From Paenibacillaceae bacterium (lineage in GTDB: Bacteria; Bacillota; Clostridia; Lachnospirales; Lachnospiraceae), in assembly GCA_015057705.1 (NCBI GenBank), contig SVDU01000003.1, positions 124,001-188,000 on the forward strand: a stretch of 64,000 nucleotides of DNA, in the 5' to 3' direction. Below the pieces are notes generated by a model, which was given only the letters and a program-made list of their open reading frames with translations, searched no databases and had not been told where the DNA came from. Position 1 is the stretch's first letter, and every line of letters begins with the position of its first letter. Positions 52,461 through 61,190 of the stretch are shown here, piece by piece. The position numbers and the translations under genes were made by a program.

Positions 52461-53338
52461 CGCATTCCGCTCTCTTTCTGTTCCATACCAGAAAACACCT
52501 GAATGGTATGAAGCACGTCTTTTTTCATTGCCTCCACTCCCCAAAGGGTCACATCATGGTAAAAAACCACATCTTCTGTATTAGTGGCTTTTTCCTTTAC
52601 ATACATGCCGCCGGCCTTTGCCAGGTAGGTATAATAATTAATCTTACGGACCCCACGTTTGATGCACTGATAAAAATCTTCATCGCTGATTCCGGAACCT
52701 CCGTGCATGACAATGGGGAGAGCTACTTTGTCACGAATCCGGCTGATTCTGTCAAGGTCCAGATTGGGCTTTTTTAGATAGAGTCCGTGTACAGTGCCAA
52801 AGGAACAGGCCAATGCGTCAATTCCGGTAAGTGATGTAAATGCTTCCGCCTGATCCGGATCTGTGTAGCAGCTTTCGGCCGCTTCATTTCCCTCGCCTTC
52901 TCCCACGCTTTTGAATTCTTCTCTGCCCATTGCACCGATCTCTCCTTCAACGGAAGCTCCATATGCAGCCGCAAGTTCCACCGCAATTTGAGTACCTGCA
53001 GCATTTTCCTCAAAAGGCAGGGCGGAACCATCGTACATAATGGAAGTGAATCCCATGTCCAGGGCCTGTTTTAACTTCTTAAAATCGTCTCCGTGATCTA
53101 AGTGTACTGCTACGGGAACGGCAGCATGTTCTGCCATCATAACCATGATGGGTCCCATTATGGTGAGGGGTATAATTGTTTCATGGACAGGTGCAAACTG
53201 TAAAATGACCGGCTGACCGGTTTCCTCTGCGGCTCCTAACACTGCCTGGATTCCTTCCAGAGAAGTAATATTAAAGGCACCTACAGCAATGTTTCTGGCT
53301 TCTGCCAGGTTAAGAATTGATTTCATGGTAACAAGCAT
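52457..53338 (-). CDS. Class II fructose-bisphosphate aldolase family protein
   Basis: The 293-residue zinc aldolase of the FbaA/GatY family has the zinc ligands in VAVHLDHGDD, the second His in GTVHGLYLKKP and third in VMHGGSGISDED. It should split a ketose 1-phosphate or 1,6-bisphosphate into dihydroxyacetone phosphate and an aldehyde. ATG 53338 has AAGGAGG upstream. The neighbouring PfkB kinase and isomerase suggest a dedicated pathway rather than glycolysis. Confidence 0.88.
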   Translation of the reverse strand: MLVTMKSILNLAEARNIAVGAFNITSLEGIQAVLGAAEETGQPVILQFAPVHETIIPLTIMGPIMVMMAEHAAVPVAVHLDHGDDFKKLKQALDMGFTSIMYDGSALPFEENAAGTQIAVELAAAYGASVEGEIGAMGREEFKSVGEGEGNEAAESCYTDPDQAEAFTSLTGIDALACSFGTVHGLYLKKPNLDLDRISRIRDKVALPIVMHGGSGISDEDFYQCIKRGVRKINYYTYLAKAGGMYVKEKATNTEDVVFYHDVTLWGVEAMKKDVLHTIQVFSGMEQKESGMR

Positions 53339-53358
53339 ATGTAATTCCTCCTTTTCAT

Positions 53359-54495
53359 TTATGGCAGGATTCGTTTCTGTTCTTCCCACCCGTTTTTGAT
53401 TTTTTCCTCTAATGCTTTGAAAGGCAGCAGTCCGCTTACTGTATCATAAGCAGTCACACAGGAAGCACCTGTTGCCGACGCAAGTTTCACACAATCTTTT
53501 GGAGAACGTTTATCCAGCATGGCTTTAATAAATGCGGCAATACAGGTATCTCCGGCTCCGGTGGCAGAAAGAATCCGGTCTGGCAGAAAGCTGTTCTGGA
53601 AGTAAGAAATATCTGCCCAGTCTTTTAAGAAATCCGGTCCATCAGCAAACGCCTGTTTTGAAGCTGTTTTGAAGTACATTCCGGCTGCACCGCATTTTAA
53701 AAGAACTGCCTTTGTGCCCAGATGCAGAGCCTGATCTGCAATGGTTTCCACGTCATTCTTTAAAGAGAGAATAGAGGTAATATCATCGCCGTCAGCAATT
53801 TCCTGCCATTTCTCATAGAGCGGACGGTTTAACAAAAACCCCAGTTCTTCAATGCTGGGTACAAAAAAATCCACATAGGGAAGCACGGAATCAAAAATCC
53901 GGTCCCAGCGGCAGGATGCAGCTTCCGATTCCGGATCCACCGCCGCCAGATCCAGTGAAGTGGTAAGTCCAAGCTCTTTCATGCGGCAAAAAAGCTCTTT
54001 TAATTCCAGTCCGTCATTCTGGTAGAACCGCTTCATCAGTGTCGGATAACCAAAATGAAAATGAGCTGCTTTTGCCGCTTTACTAAAATCCACATGTTCA
54101 AAGCCAAAGGTGTCATTACAACCGGGATTATGAAGAAATAACCGGTCAACCCCCTTTGGTGCCAGAACAATCGTGTAGGATGTATCCTCTCCGGGAATAA
54201 CCGTAATGCAGCTTTCACACCCTCTTTCCTGTATTTTTCCTTTTAGGATCTGTCCAAAGTCATCATCCCCTGTGTTTGCCATCAAAAGGACATCTGCTCC
54301 CAATGCATGCAGCCCAAGCCCAGTGTTAAAAACCGCTCCGCCTCCGGATATGTTGGCTTTTCCCACTTCTAAAAGTTTACCGGGCCGGAAAGACTTTAAA
54401 ATTTTCCTTCCGTCACTGCTTTTAAAGACTGGTGTAATATCCAGGGAAATGTGTCCGGCAACAATTATTTTTTTATTTCCCGTCTCATCTGGCAT
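53359..54495 (-). CDS. PfkB family carbohydrate kinase
   Basis: The 378-residue kinase has the glycine motif SGGGAVFNTGLGLHALGADV near residue 50 and the catalytic GAGDTCIAAFIKAML near residue 310, with the Asp acting as base. It is first in the sugar operon and overlaps the untranslated leader of the aldolase gene. It probably phosphorylates the ketose made by the isomerase-family enzyme. Confidence 0.88.
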   Translation of the reverse strand: MPDETGNKKIIVAGHISLDITPVFKSSDGRKILKSFRPGKLLEVGKANISGGGAVFNTGLGLHALGADVLLMANTGDDDFGQILKGKIQERGCESCITVIPGEDTSYTIVLAPKGVDRLFLHNPGCNDTFGFEHVDFSKAAKAAHFHFGYPTLMKRFYQNDGLELKELFCRMKELGLTTSLDLAAVDPESEAASCRWDRIFDSVLPYVDFFVPSIEELGFLLNRPLYEKWQEIADGDDITSILSLKNDVETIADQALHLGTKAVLLKCGAAGMYFKTASKQAFADGPDFLKDWADISYFQNSFLPDRILSATGAGDTCIAAFIKAMLDKRSPKDCVKLASATGASCVTAYDTVSGLLPFKALEEKIKNGWEEQKRILP

Positions 54496-54584
54496 ATAAA
54501 TACCCCCTTTCCTGTCTTCATCATAACAACCGCAGGAGGAAAGTCAATGATTTTTATGCATATATCACTACGCATCTTGTCTAT

Positions 54585-54598
54585 ATGACAATTGTCAT
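54585..54598. promoter_or_regulatory. 14-bp palindrome upstream of the PfkB operon
   Basis: ATGACAATTGTCAT is a perfect palindrome with partly symmetrical flanks. On the minus strand its TTGTCA is followed 18 bases later by TGATAT, so it may overlap the -35 region of the PfkB promoter. Confidence 0.6.
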
Positions 54599-54670
54599 GT
54601 GTATATTGCACAATGGTTTTTTCTTTCCTACTTAAGATTCTAACGATATAAAAACTTTTTCATTTAACTG

Positions 54671-54699
54671 TTGACAAATGAATACAAAGTCCTTATATT
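54671..54699 (+). promoter_or_regulatory. Promoter of the remnant eut locus
   Basis: TTGACA and TATATT with a 17-base spacer, 122 bases before the eutA remnant. Confidence 0.75.
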
Positions 54700-54733
54700 A
54701 ATTGTTAATATAGAAACTTCATACGAAATATGA

Positions 54734-54777
54734 AAGACGAAGACGTTTCCTGCCAGGAAATCCCCTTCGTCTTTTTT
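54734..54777 (+). terminator. Leader terminator before the eutA remnant
   Basis: AAGACGAAG pairs with CTTCGTCTT and TTTTT follows. A smaller TTTCC/GGAAA stem sits inside. Leader terminators of eut operons are typically controlled by the EutVW antiterminator, but the AxxG-type loops were not clear here. Confidence 0.75.
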
Positions 54778-54820
54778 ATTTGTACTTTCGTTTGTGAAGC
54801 TGCCGGAAGGAGGTATATGG

Positions 54821-54879
54821 TTGTACAGTATTGGCGTGGATATAGGAACCAGTACAACGGAAATTATTAGGATCTTGGA
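54821..54879 (+). pseudogene. eutA: 5' remnant of ethanolamine ammonia-lyase reactivase gene
   Basis: From TTG 54821, after GGAAGGAGG, the frame reads LYSIGVDIGTSTTEII, the ASKHA-fold phosphate loop that begins EutA. After about 18 codons the similarity stops and the frame ends at TGA 54900-54902. The rest of eutA (over 400 codons) is absent. Confidence 0.75.
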
Positions 54880-55344
54880 AGACGTTATTCCGATGAAACC
54901 CTGAATATAATCAGGGAAAACTGCAGACACGATGCAGATGTGCAGATTATCGCAGGTGACGGTCTTAGTTCTCCTGCAATTACCAGTAATCTTCCGGATA
55001 TTTATCCTATGCTAATGGATGAACTGAAAGAAAAAGGCTATACGACAGGTGATCCAATCTTTGTTAAATTTGCAAGGGTTGCCACTATGGACCGGATCAG
55101 TGAAGCATTACATGCTAAAATCACCATTATTCTCATAGGAGAAAGACCTGGTCTTGCAACTGGAGAAAGCTTAAGTGCCTATATGGCATATGAGTCAAGT
55201 ACGAAGAAGCCGGAATCCCAGAGAACGGTAGTTTCCAATATTCATAAGAACGGAATGCCGCCGGTAGAGGCCGGAGCACAGATTATATCTATTGTAGATG
55301 CAATGATGGAAGCAAAAACCAGCGGGATTGATTTAAAATTATAA
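54880..55344 (+). pseudogene. eutC: 3' remnant of ethanolamine ammonia-lyase small subunit gene
   Basis: The frame reads YSDETLNIIRENC, then DVQIIAGDGLSS, LIGERPGLATGESLSAYMAY and RTVVSNIHKNGMPPVEAGA, which is the conserved body of EutC to its natural C-terminus. The N-terminal 130 or so residues are missing, and the fragment is out of frame with the eutA remnant just before it. An internal GTG at 54940 could start a 134-residue product, but without the cobalamin-binding parts or EutB it should be inactive. Confidence 0.85.
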
Positions 55345-55353
55345 CTACATTTA

Positions 55354-55395
55354 AGGCGGGGTACGGATTCCTTTTAAGGAACTCATACCCCGCCT
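55354..55395. terminator. Hairpin between the eutC remnant and the EFR1 gene
   Basis: AGGCGGGGTA pairs with TACCCCGCCT, with an inner TTCCTT/AAGGAA stem. The T tracts are weak (GGTTTTATT further on), so efficiency is uncertain; it lies between convergent units. Confidence 0.7.
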
Positions 55396-55405
55396 GACTT
55401 CGGTT

Positions 55406-56272
55406 TTATTGTAAATAGTCACTAATGCCCTTCCAGGCACCTTTTAAATGAAACTCAGTCTGTTTCTCACTCATATCGTGTGATTCCTGTTTTTTATACT
55501 TCTGTAGATGAAAACCGTCTTTTAAAACTGCAGAGGTTAAGATTCCTGGCTTCAGTACATGAACCGGACAGGAATAGATGCATCTTAAGCACAAAATACA
55601 ACGAAAGCCAAATTTGGGAATCCCCTGATTCATTTTAATGTTTCTGGTCGGGCACTTTTGTGAACATTTCCCACAGTGAGTGCATTGTGATGATGGGTGG
55701 ATGGAAGCGCCAAAAAATCTTGCACCCAGATGCTCTCCTTTTCCAAGCATTGCAAGAAAACGATCCTGGTGCTTTGCCATCAGAAAATGATGTTCTCCGT
55801 TCAGAATGTCTTCAATCATCTCTTTTGTTTTTTCAGGTAATATGCGTATTAATTGCTGATTAATTTCATCTCCCGCATTGGTACCGAAATTAGACGGCAT
55901 TACGATCATTTTTTCATAGATCAGATGGTATCCCTTTTTCTTTAACATCCGTCTGCAAGAAATGGTGCAGGCCGTATTAGGTGAGATATCCCCTCCTCCC
56001 GACACAGGTACGATCACAACCATGGTGCGACTGGATCCTGGAAGCCCTTTGACCCATTTTTCAGTAATGGAAGCCAGGCGGAAGGCGTATACAGGCGAAA
56101 ATATCACCAGGAGATCCGGCGGTTTTAAATTTCCCGGATCATGATTTTCCAGATTGACAGTTTTGCTTTCCAACCCCTTCTTTGCCAATTGTTGTGCGAA
56201 ACACAGACAGACTTCCTTTGTACAACCAGTCCCTGAAAAATAAGCCAGGGTGATTTTTTTTGGTTTTAACAA
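55406..56272 (-). CDS. EFR1 family flavodoxin-ferredoxin protein (second copy)
   Basis: The 288-residue protein has a flavodoxin-like half (TLAYFSGTGCTKEVCLCFAQQ) and a double 4Fe-4S half (CTHCGKCSQKCP, CILCLRCIYSCP). It is longer than the paralogue at 26800-27567 by a C-terminal tail. The TTG start at 56272 is chosen because GAGGGGG lies 8 bases before it. It is divergent from the DUF1858/GTPase/ATPase trio, which raises the possibility that it supplies electrons to that system. Confidence 0.82.
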   Translation of the reverse strand: MLKPKKITLAYFSGTGCTKEVCLCFAQQLAKKGLESKTVNLENHDPGNLKPPDLLVIFSPVYAFRLASITEKWVKGLPGSSRTMVVIVPVSGGGDISPNTACTISCRRMLKKKGYHLIYEKMIVMPSNFGTNAGDEINQQLIRILPEKTKEMIEDILNGEHHFLMAKHQDRFLAMLGKGEHLGARFFGASIHPSSQCTHCGKCSQKCPTRNIKMNQGIPKFGFRCILCLRCIYSCPVHVLKPGILTSAVLKDGFHLQKYKKQESHDMSEKQTEFHLKGAWKGISDYLQ

Positions 56273-56472
56273 TGTAATTCCCCCTCTGCGAATCAAATTT
56301 TTATGAATTTATCATACTATCTCAGTAATGAAAAAGATAGTGCCTTAACAAGAAATAATATCAAATCTATTAGAAATAAGTTGTTTTTACAACAAACAAA
56401 ACAGAGAAACTATGATATGATAAACGTAATTTCAGAAACCAACTTACAATTAACATAGAGAAAGGAAATATT

Positions 56473-57726
56473 ATGTCAAATTATTTTAAAGCTTCTGATA
56501 CGATCTTTCATATCACGGAAACCTATCCGGAGACCATTGAAGTATTTATTGCCAATGGTTTTGAGAATTTAAGCAATCCCGTTATGCGCAGAACTCTTGG
56601 AAAAACCATTTCTTTAGAAACAGCATTGGCTATGAGAAAGGTAAACCAGGAACTTTTTATAAAGAAACTGGAGGAAGTAATCGGTCAGAAGGCGCCCAGC
56701 CTGACGGATGGTCTCACTCCTGCACAATCAGAGAATAAAGGGGATATCCGTATCGAAGGCGTACTGCCCTGCCCCATCCGCATTCCTCTGTTAGAAAAAT
56801 TCGAATCCTGGCTTGAGGAGAATAAAGACTCCCTTGGATATGAGGTGGAGTATCATTTAAAATCTGCAAACCTGGGACTTGATGATGTAAAGGATCGGGT
56901 TATTTTAGCAGATGGAAATCCTGACGGTCTGTCAGACCTTTATCTTTCAGCCGGTTTTGATTTATTCTTTGACAAAAAGATGATTGGCGGTTATCAGGAT
57001 TTAGGCGTATTTGAAGATCTTTCCGGTATGGAGCATTTAAACACTGATCTTGATAATGAGAACATATCACTGAAGGACCCTAAAAACCAGTATGCCATCA
57101 TCGGAATTGTTCCTGCAGTTTTCATGGTTAACACCAATGTATTAGGAGATCGTCCATTCCCTGAGAGCTGGGCAGATTTAATGAAGCCGGAGTTTGAGAA
57201 CAGCATCAGCCTTCCCATGAAGGATCTGGATATGTTTAATGCATTTTTGCTTCACATCTACCGTTTTTATGGGGAAGAAGGAATCGAAAAGATGGGGAAA
57301 GCCCTCTTACAGAGTATGCATCCGGCTCAGATGATCAAATCCCACAAGTTAAAGGATGGAAATAAGATTCCCGCCATTACAGTTGCACCCTATTTCTTTG
57401 CAAGCATGACAGATGAGAAAAGCCCTATGCGTCCGGTATGGCCAAAGGACGGAGCCATAATCAGTCCGATTTTCCTGCTGGCAAAATCAAAGAATAAGGA
57501 TAAGGTAAAACCTTTCGTTGATCTTTTATATTCAAAAGATATTGGAGATATTCTTTCCTCCAACGGAAAATTTCCATCTACCAATCCCCTGGTGGACAAT
57601 CAGCTGAAACCCGACCAGAATTTCATGTGGATAGGCTGGGATTTTATACACAACAATGATATTGGAGAATTAATTAAAAAAATTGAAAAGCTGTTCTTTG
57701 CGGCTGCTCAGAAGGAGTTCTTATGA
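56473..57726 (+). CDS. DUF1858-domain protein fused to a cytoplasmic substrate-binding-like domain
   Basis: The 417-residue protein starts with a DUF1858-like helical domain (TIFHITETYPETIEVFIANG, to about residue 70). It is followed by a long domain built like a type 2 extracellular binding protein (EGVLPCPIRIPLLEKFESW ... LSDLYLSAGFDLFF ... AIIGIVPAVFMVNTNVL ... PESWADLMKPEF). There is no signal peptide or membrane helix, so this binding fold works in the cytoplasm, which is unusual. The stop overlaps the GTPase start. I do not know a characterised homologue; ligand capture for the following GTPase and ATPase is inferred. Confidence 0.7.
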   Translation: MSNYFKASDTIFHITETYPETIEVFIANGFENLSNPVMRRTLGKTISLETALAMRKVNQELFIKKLEEVIGQKAPSLTDGLTPAQSENKGDIRIEGVLPCPIRIPLLEKFESWLEENKDSLGYEVEYHLKSANLGLDDVKDRVILADGNPDGLSDLYLSAGFDLFFDKKMIGGYQDLGVFEDLSGMEHLNTDLDNENISLKDPKNQYAIIGIVPAVFMVNTNVLGDRPFPESWADLMKPEFENSISLPMKDLDMFNAFLLHIYRFYGEEGIEKMGKALLQSMHPAQMIKSHKLKDGNKIPAITVAPYFFASMTDEKSPMRPVWPKDGAIISPIFLLAKSKNKDKVKPFVDLLYSKDIGDILSSNGKFPSTNPLVDNQLKPDQNFMWIGWDFIHNNDIGELIKKIEKLFFAAAQKEFL

Positions 57727-58424
57727 ATCTGATTGTATTTTCAGGCCCGCCCTCTTCCGGTAAGACATCGGTCATTTTAAAAACGATTTCTTCCTTTCAT
57801 GATAAGAATATTAAAGTGGGCGTGGTAAAATTTGACTGTCTTTATACAGACGATGACGTTGCCTATGAAAAAGCAGGAATCCCTGTGAAAAAGGGCTTAT
57901 CCGGTGCTTTATGCCCGGATCACTTCTTCGCTTCCAATATTGAAGAGGTGGTTAACTGGGGAAATGAAGAAAAGCTTGATCTGCTTATTACAGAATCGGC
58001 AGGTCTGTGCAACCGCTGTTCCCCTTATTTAAAAGAAGTAAAGGGAGTTTGTGTAATCGACAACTTATCCGGTATTAATACCCCTAAAAAAATAGGTCCC
58101 ATGTTAAAATTCGCCGATTTTGTGGTGATTACCAAAGGAGATATCGTTTCCCAGGCAGAACGGGAGGTATTTGCTTCCTGTGTCAGCTCTGTAAACCCAA
58201 GAGCCATTACCATGCATGTAAACGGACTGACTGGACAGGGAGCTTACGAACTGGCAAGCCTTCTTTATGATGAAAACCAGAACATTCAGACCGTCCAGGG
58301 AATGCAGCTTCGTTTTCCCATGCCTTCCGCCCTGTGCTCCTATTGTCTTGGCGAAACAAGAATCGGAGAAGCCTATCAGATGGGTAATGTAAAGAAAATT
58401 GATTTAGGCGGTGATAAAAAATGA
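57723..58424 (+). CDS. HypB/CobW-like P-loop GTPase with CxxC motifs
   Basis: The 233-residue protein has P-loop GPPSSGKT (8-15), a Walker B-like LDLLITESAG (85-94) and the guanine motif TKGD (137-140), as in SIMIBI-class metal-insertion GTPases. Two Cys-x2-Cys pairs lie at 96/99 (LCNRCSP) and 205/208 (LCSYCLGE), with further cysteines at 39 and 64, all suited to metal or cluster binding. Start and stop both overlap neighbours by 4 bases. The metal and target are unknown. Confidence 0.8.
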   Translation: MNLIVFSGPPSSGKTSVILKTISSFHDKNIKVGVVKFDCLYTDDDVAYEKAGIPVKKGLSGALCPDHFFASNIEEVVNWGNEEKLDLLITESAGLCNRCSPYLKEVKGVCVIDNLSGINTPKKIGPMLKFADFVVITKGDIVSQAEREVFASCVSSVNPRAITMHVNGLTGQGAYELASLLYDENQNIQTVQGMQLRFPMPSALCSYCLGETRIGEAYQMGNVKKIDLGGDKK

Positions 58425-59428
58425 CAAATTTAAGCATAAAAAAACTGCTGGAGGAATATCCGTTTGCTGCTGCATATTTTGAACAGAATAAGCTTACAAT
58501 CGCTGGATTTGAAGATCAGACATTTGAGGAATTTTTAAATCATTTCTCAGAAGAAGAACTGGAAGATCAGGCGATTGATAAAGCAAAGCTTTTGTCTGAC
58601 CTGCCTGTGTATCTGGATCAGATGCGTCAGTTTTTGGGAATGGAAAATGACCGGCTGGTGCATTCTCTGACAATTTTACCAGGTCATGATAAATCAGGAA
58701 CAGTGGAAGGCTTTCAGGAACTGACCGTAGAAACATCCCAGATTATATCCATAGTGGGTCCTACCGGTTCAGGAAAAAGCCGGCTTTTAGCAGATATCGA
58801 GTGGACGGCTCAAAATGACACTCCTACCGGACGAAGCATTTTAATTAACGGCGAAGTCCCTGATATGAAGTGGCGTTACTCCTCAAATAACAAGCTGGTG
58901 GCCCAGCTTTCCCAGAACATGAACTTTGTTATGGACTTAACGGTAGTTGACTTTTTACGTATGCATGCGGAAAGCCGTATGGTTCAGGATCCTCAGTCTG
59001 TAATAGACCGGATTATTGCCGCAGCCAATGATCTGGCAGGAGAAAAATTTGAACTTTCTACTCCGGTTACCAGCTTAAGCGGCGGACAGTCCAGAGCGCT
59101 AATGATTGCAGATACTGCCATATTAAGCTCCTCTCCCATTGTCCTGATTGATGAAATTGAAAATGCCGGAATCGACCGGAAAAAGGCTTTAAAGCTTCTA
59201 GTGACATCAGATAAGATCGTATTGATGGCAACCCACGATCCTCTTCTTGCATTAATGGCAGATAAGCGGATTGTCATTAAAAATGGTGGTATTAATCATG
59301 TGATTTATACCAGTGAAGAAGAAAAACAGCTGCTTGATAAGTTGGAGAAAATGGATTCCCTTATCCAGACCGCACGCCAGGAACTTCGGTCAGGAAATAC
59401 ACTTTCTCCCGACCTGCTGGCAAATTAA
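58421..59428 (+). CDS. ABC-type ATPase with N-terminal DUF1858-like domain, no permease
   Basis: The 335-residue protein begins with a helical domain resembling DUF1858 (LSIKKLLEEYPFAAAYFEQN, residues 1-70), related to that of the first gene in the trio. The ATPase domain has Walker A GPTGSGKS (113-120), signature LSGGQ (219-223), Walker B VLIDE (241-245) and His272 in the H-loop. No membrane gene is nearby, so this is not an ordinary transporter; a soluble ATPase acting with the GTPase is more likely. A terminator follows. Confidence 0.78.
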   Translation: MTNLSIKKLLEEYPFAAAYFEQNKLTIAGFEDQTFEEFLNHFSEEELEDQAIDKAKLLSDLPVYLDQMRQFLGMENDRLVHSLTILPGHDKSGTVEGFQELTVETSQIISIVGPTGSGKSRLLADIEWTAQNDTPTGRSILINGEVPDMKWRYSSNNKLVAQLSQNMNFVMDLTVVDFLRMHAESRMVQDPQSVIDRIIAAANDLAGEKFELSTPVTSLSGGQSRALMIADTAILSSSPIVLIDEIENAGIDRKKALKLLVTSDKIVLMATHDPLLALMADKRIVIKNGGINHVIYTSEEEKQLLDKLEKMDSLIQTARQELRSGNTLSPDLLAN

Positions 59429-59441
59429 AAAGATTTTTGTT

Positions 59442-59487
59442 AATCCTCCAATCAGGTTTCAAACAGCCTGTATTGGAGGATTTTCTT
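59442..59487 (+). terminator. Terminator after the GTPase/ATPase operon
   Basis: AATCCTCCAAT pairs with ATTGGAGGATT, with an inner AGG/CCT pair, followed by TTTCTTT. It also separates the unit from convergent ribH. Confidence 0.88.
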
Positions 59488-59493
59488 TCTGAT

Positions 59494-59961
59494 TTAAGCC
59501 TGTATCCCGCGGATTAAATTAACCATCTCAATAGCTCCCGATGCGCAGTCAAACCCTTTGTTGCCTGCTTTCGTTCCTGCCCGCTCAATTGCCTGTTCAA
59601 TGTTTTCTGTCGTCAGAACTCCAAACATGACCGGAATTCCACTGCTTAAGGAGACCTGGGCAATGCCCTTGGAGACCTCACTGCAAACATAATCGTAGTG
59701 AGTGGTGCTGCCGCGAATGACCGCACCCAGACATATGACAGCATCATATTTGCCACAGCCTGCCATCTTGGAAGCGATCAGCGGGATCTCAAAAGCTCCG
59801 GGCACCCATGCTACTTCCATGTCTTCCTCACTGATCCCATGTCGTTTTAAACAATCCACAGCGCCCCCCAGAAGCTTTGATGTTATAAATTCATTGAAAC
59901 GTGCGGCTACAATGCCGATTTTGATTTTCTCTGATACCAGTGAACCTTCGAAAACTTTCAT
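59494..59961 (-). CDS. ribH: 6,7-dimethyl-8-ribityllumazine synthase
   Basis: The 155-residue enzyme condenses the ribityl-pyrimidine and the butanone phosphate. Motifs are [24 protein letters not shown] and [16 protein letters not shown], with the catalytic His in the last. It is the last gene of the rib operon. Confidence 0.97.
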   Translation of the reverse strand: MKVFEGSLVSEKIKIGIVAARFNEFITSKLLGGAVDCLKRHGISEEDMEVAWVPGAFEIPLIASKMAGCGKYDAVICLGAVIRGSTTHYDYVCSEVSKGIAQVSLSSGIPVMFGVLTTENIEQAIERAGTKAGNKGFDCASGAIEMVNLIRGIQA

Positions 59962-59980
59962 AATAAATTCTCCTTTATGA

Positions 59981-61180
59981 TTAATAGTGTAAAATGTGTC
60001 CCATTTTCTTCTGCTTGGTTTTTAAATAAAACAAATCGTGATCATTTGCCGCAATCTGTATGGGAACCCGCTCAATAATTTCCATACCAAAGCCAGACAG
60101 TCCATACACCTTTTCCGGATTATTGGTAAGCAGGAGCAGGGTTTTAACTCCTAATTCTCTTAATATCTGAGCGCCGATGTAATATTCTCTGGGATCGCCT
60201 TCAAAGCCTAATGCAAGGTTGGCTTCCAGAGTATCCATGCCTTTGTCCTGCAGAGCGTAAGCACGCAGTTTGTTAACCAGTCCGATGCCTCTGCCTTCCT
60301 GGCGCATATAAAGGAGAATGCCCCTGCCTTCCTGTTCAATCTGGGTCATGGCGGCAGCAAGCTGCTGCCCGCAGTCACAGCGCATGGAGCCGAACGCATC
60401 TCCGGTCAGGCACTCAGAATGAACACGGCACAAAATGTTTTCTCCATCACCGATATCGCCTTTGACAAGAGCGACATGATGCTCCCCGTTTAATTGATTA
60501 ACAAAGCAGTAAGCTTTAAACTCTCCATATTTTGTAGGCATGTCGCTGATTGATGTCTGCTCCACCAGTCTGTCATGTTTTTTGCGGTATTCCTGCAATG
60601 CAGCGATGGTTATAAATGGAATCTTCCACTTTTTTGCCAGCTCTATGAGATCAGGAGTCCGCATCATGGTACCATCCTCTCCCATGATCTCGCAGCAAAG
60701 TCCGCATTCTTTCAGCCCTGCCAGACGCATGAGATCCACGGTGGCTTCTGTGTGTCCGCCACGCTCCAACACTCCGTTTCGTTTTGCAAGCAATGGAAAC
60801 ATATGCCCGGGACGACGGAAATCTTCCGCTTTCGCTGTATCATCCACACATTTCATTGCAGTAAGTGATCGCTCCGCTGCAGAGATCCCGGTGGATGTAT
60901 CTCCATGATCTATAGATACAGTAAAGGCAGTGGAATGGTTGTCGGTATTTTCAGAAATCATCTGGGGCAATTCCAGGCGGCGGCACAATTCTTCATTCAT
61001 GGGCATGCAGATCAGCCCTTTCCCATGCGTAGCCATAAAGTTAATATTTTCGGTGGTGGCAAACTGGGCGGCGCAGATGAAATCGCCTTCATTTTCCCGT
61101 CCCTCATCGTCTGTTACAAGGATGATTTTTCCCTGCTGAAGCCATTCAAGCGCCTCTTCTATGGTATTATATTCAAACAT
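59981..61180 (-). CDS. ribBA: Bifunctional DHBP synthase / GTP cyclohydrolase II
   Basis: The 399-residue protein joins RibB (1-200: [27 protein letters not shown]) to RibA (from about 205: [22 protein letters not shown] with the zinc cysteines, RQEGRGIGL). It supplies both precursors of riboflavin. The C-terminal part ends KKMGHILHY. Confidence 0.97.
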   Translation of the reverse strand: MFEYNTIEEALEWLQQGKIILVTDDEGRENEGDFICAAQFATTENINFMATHGKGLICMPMNEELCRRLELPQMISENTDNHSTAFTVSIDHGDTSTGISAAERSLTAMKCVDDTAKAEDFRRPGHMFPLLAKRNGVLERGGHTEATVDLMRLAGLKECGLCCEIMGEDGTMMRTPDLIELAKKWKIPFITIAALQEYRKKHDRLVEQTSISDMPTKYGEFKAYCFVNQLNGEHHVALVKGDIGDGENILCRVHSECLTGDAFGSMRCDCGQQLAAAMTQIEQEGRGILLYMRQEGRGIGLVNKLRAYALQDKGMDTLEANLALGFEGDPREYYIGAQILRELGVKTLLLLTNNPEKVYGLSGFGMEIIERVPIQIAANDHDLFYLKTKQKKMGHILHY

Positions 61181-61190
61181 TTTACTCCTC

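Noticed and set aside
54940-55344. Functional eutC
   Set aside because: The N-terminal part, eutB and most of eutA are missing, so the product could not form the active lyase.
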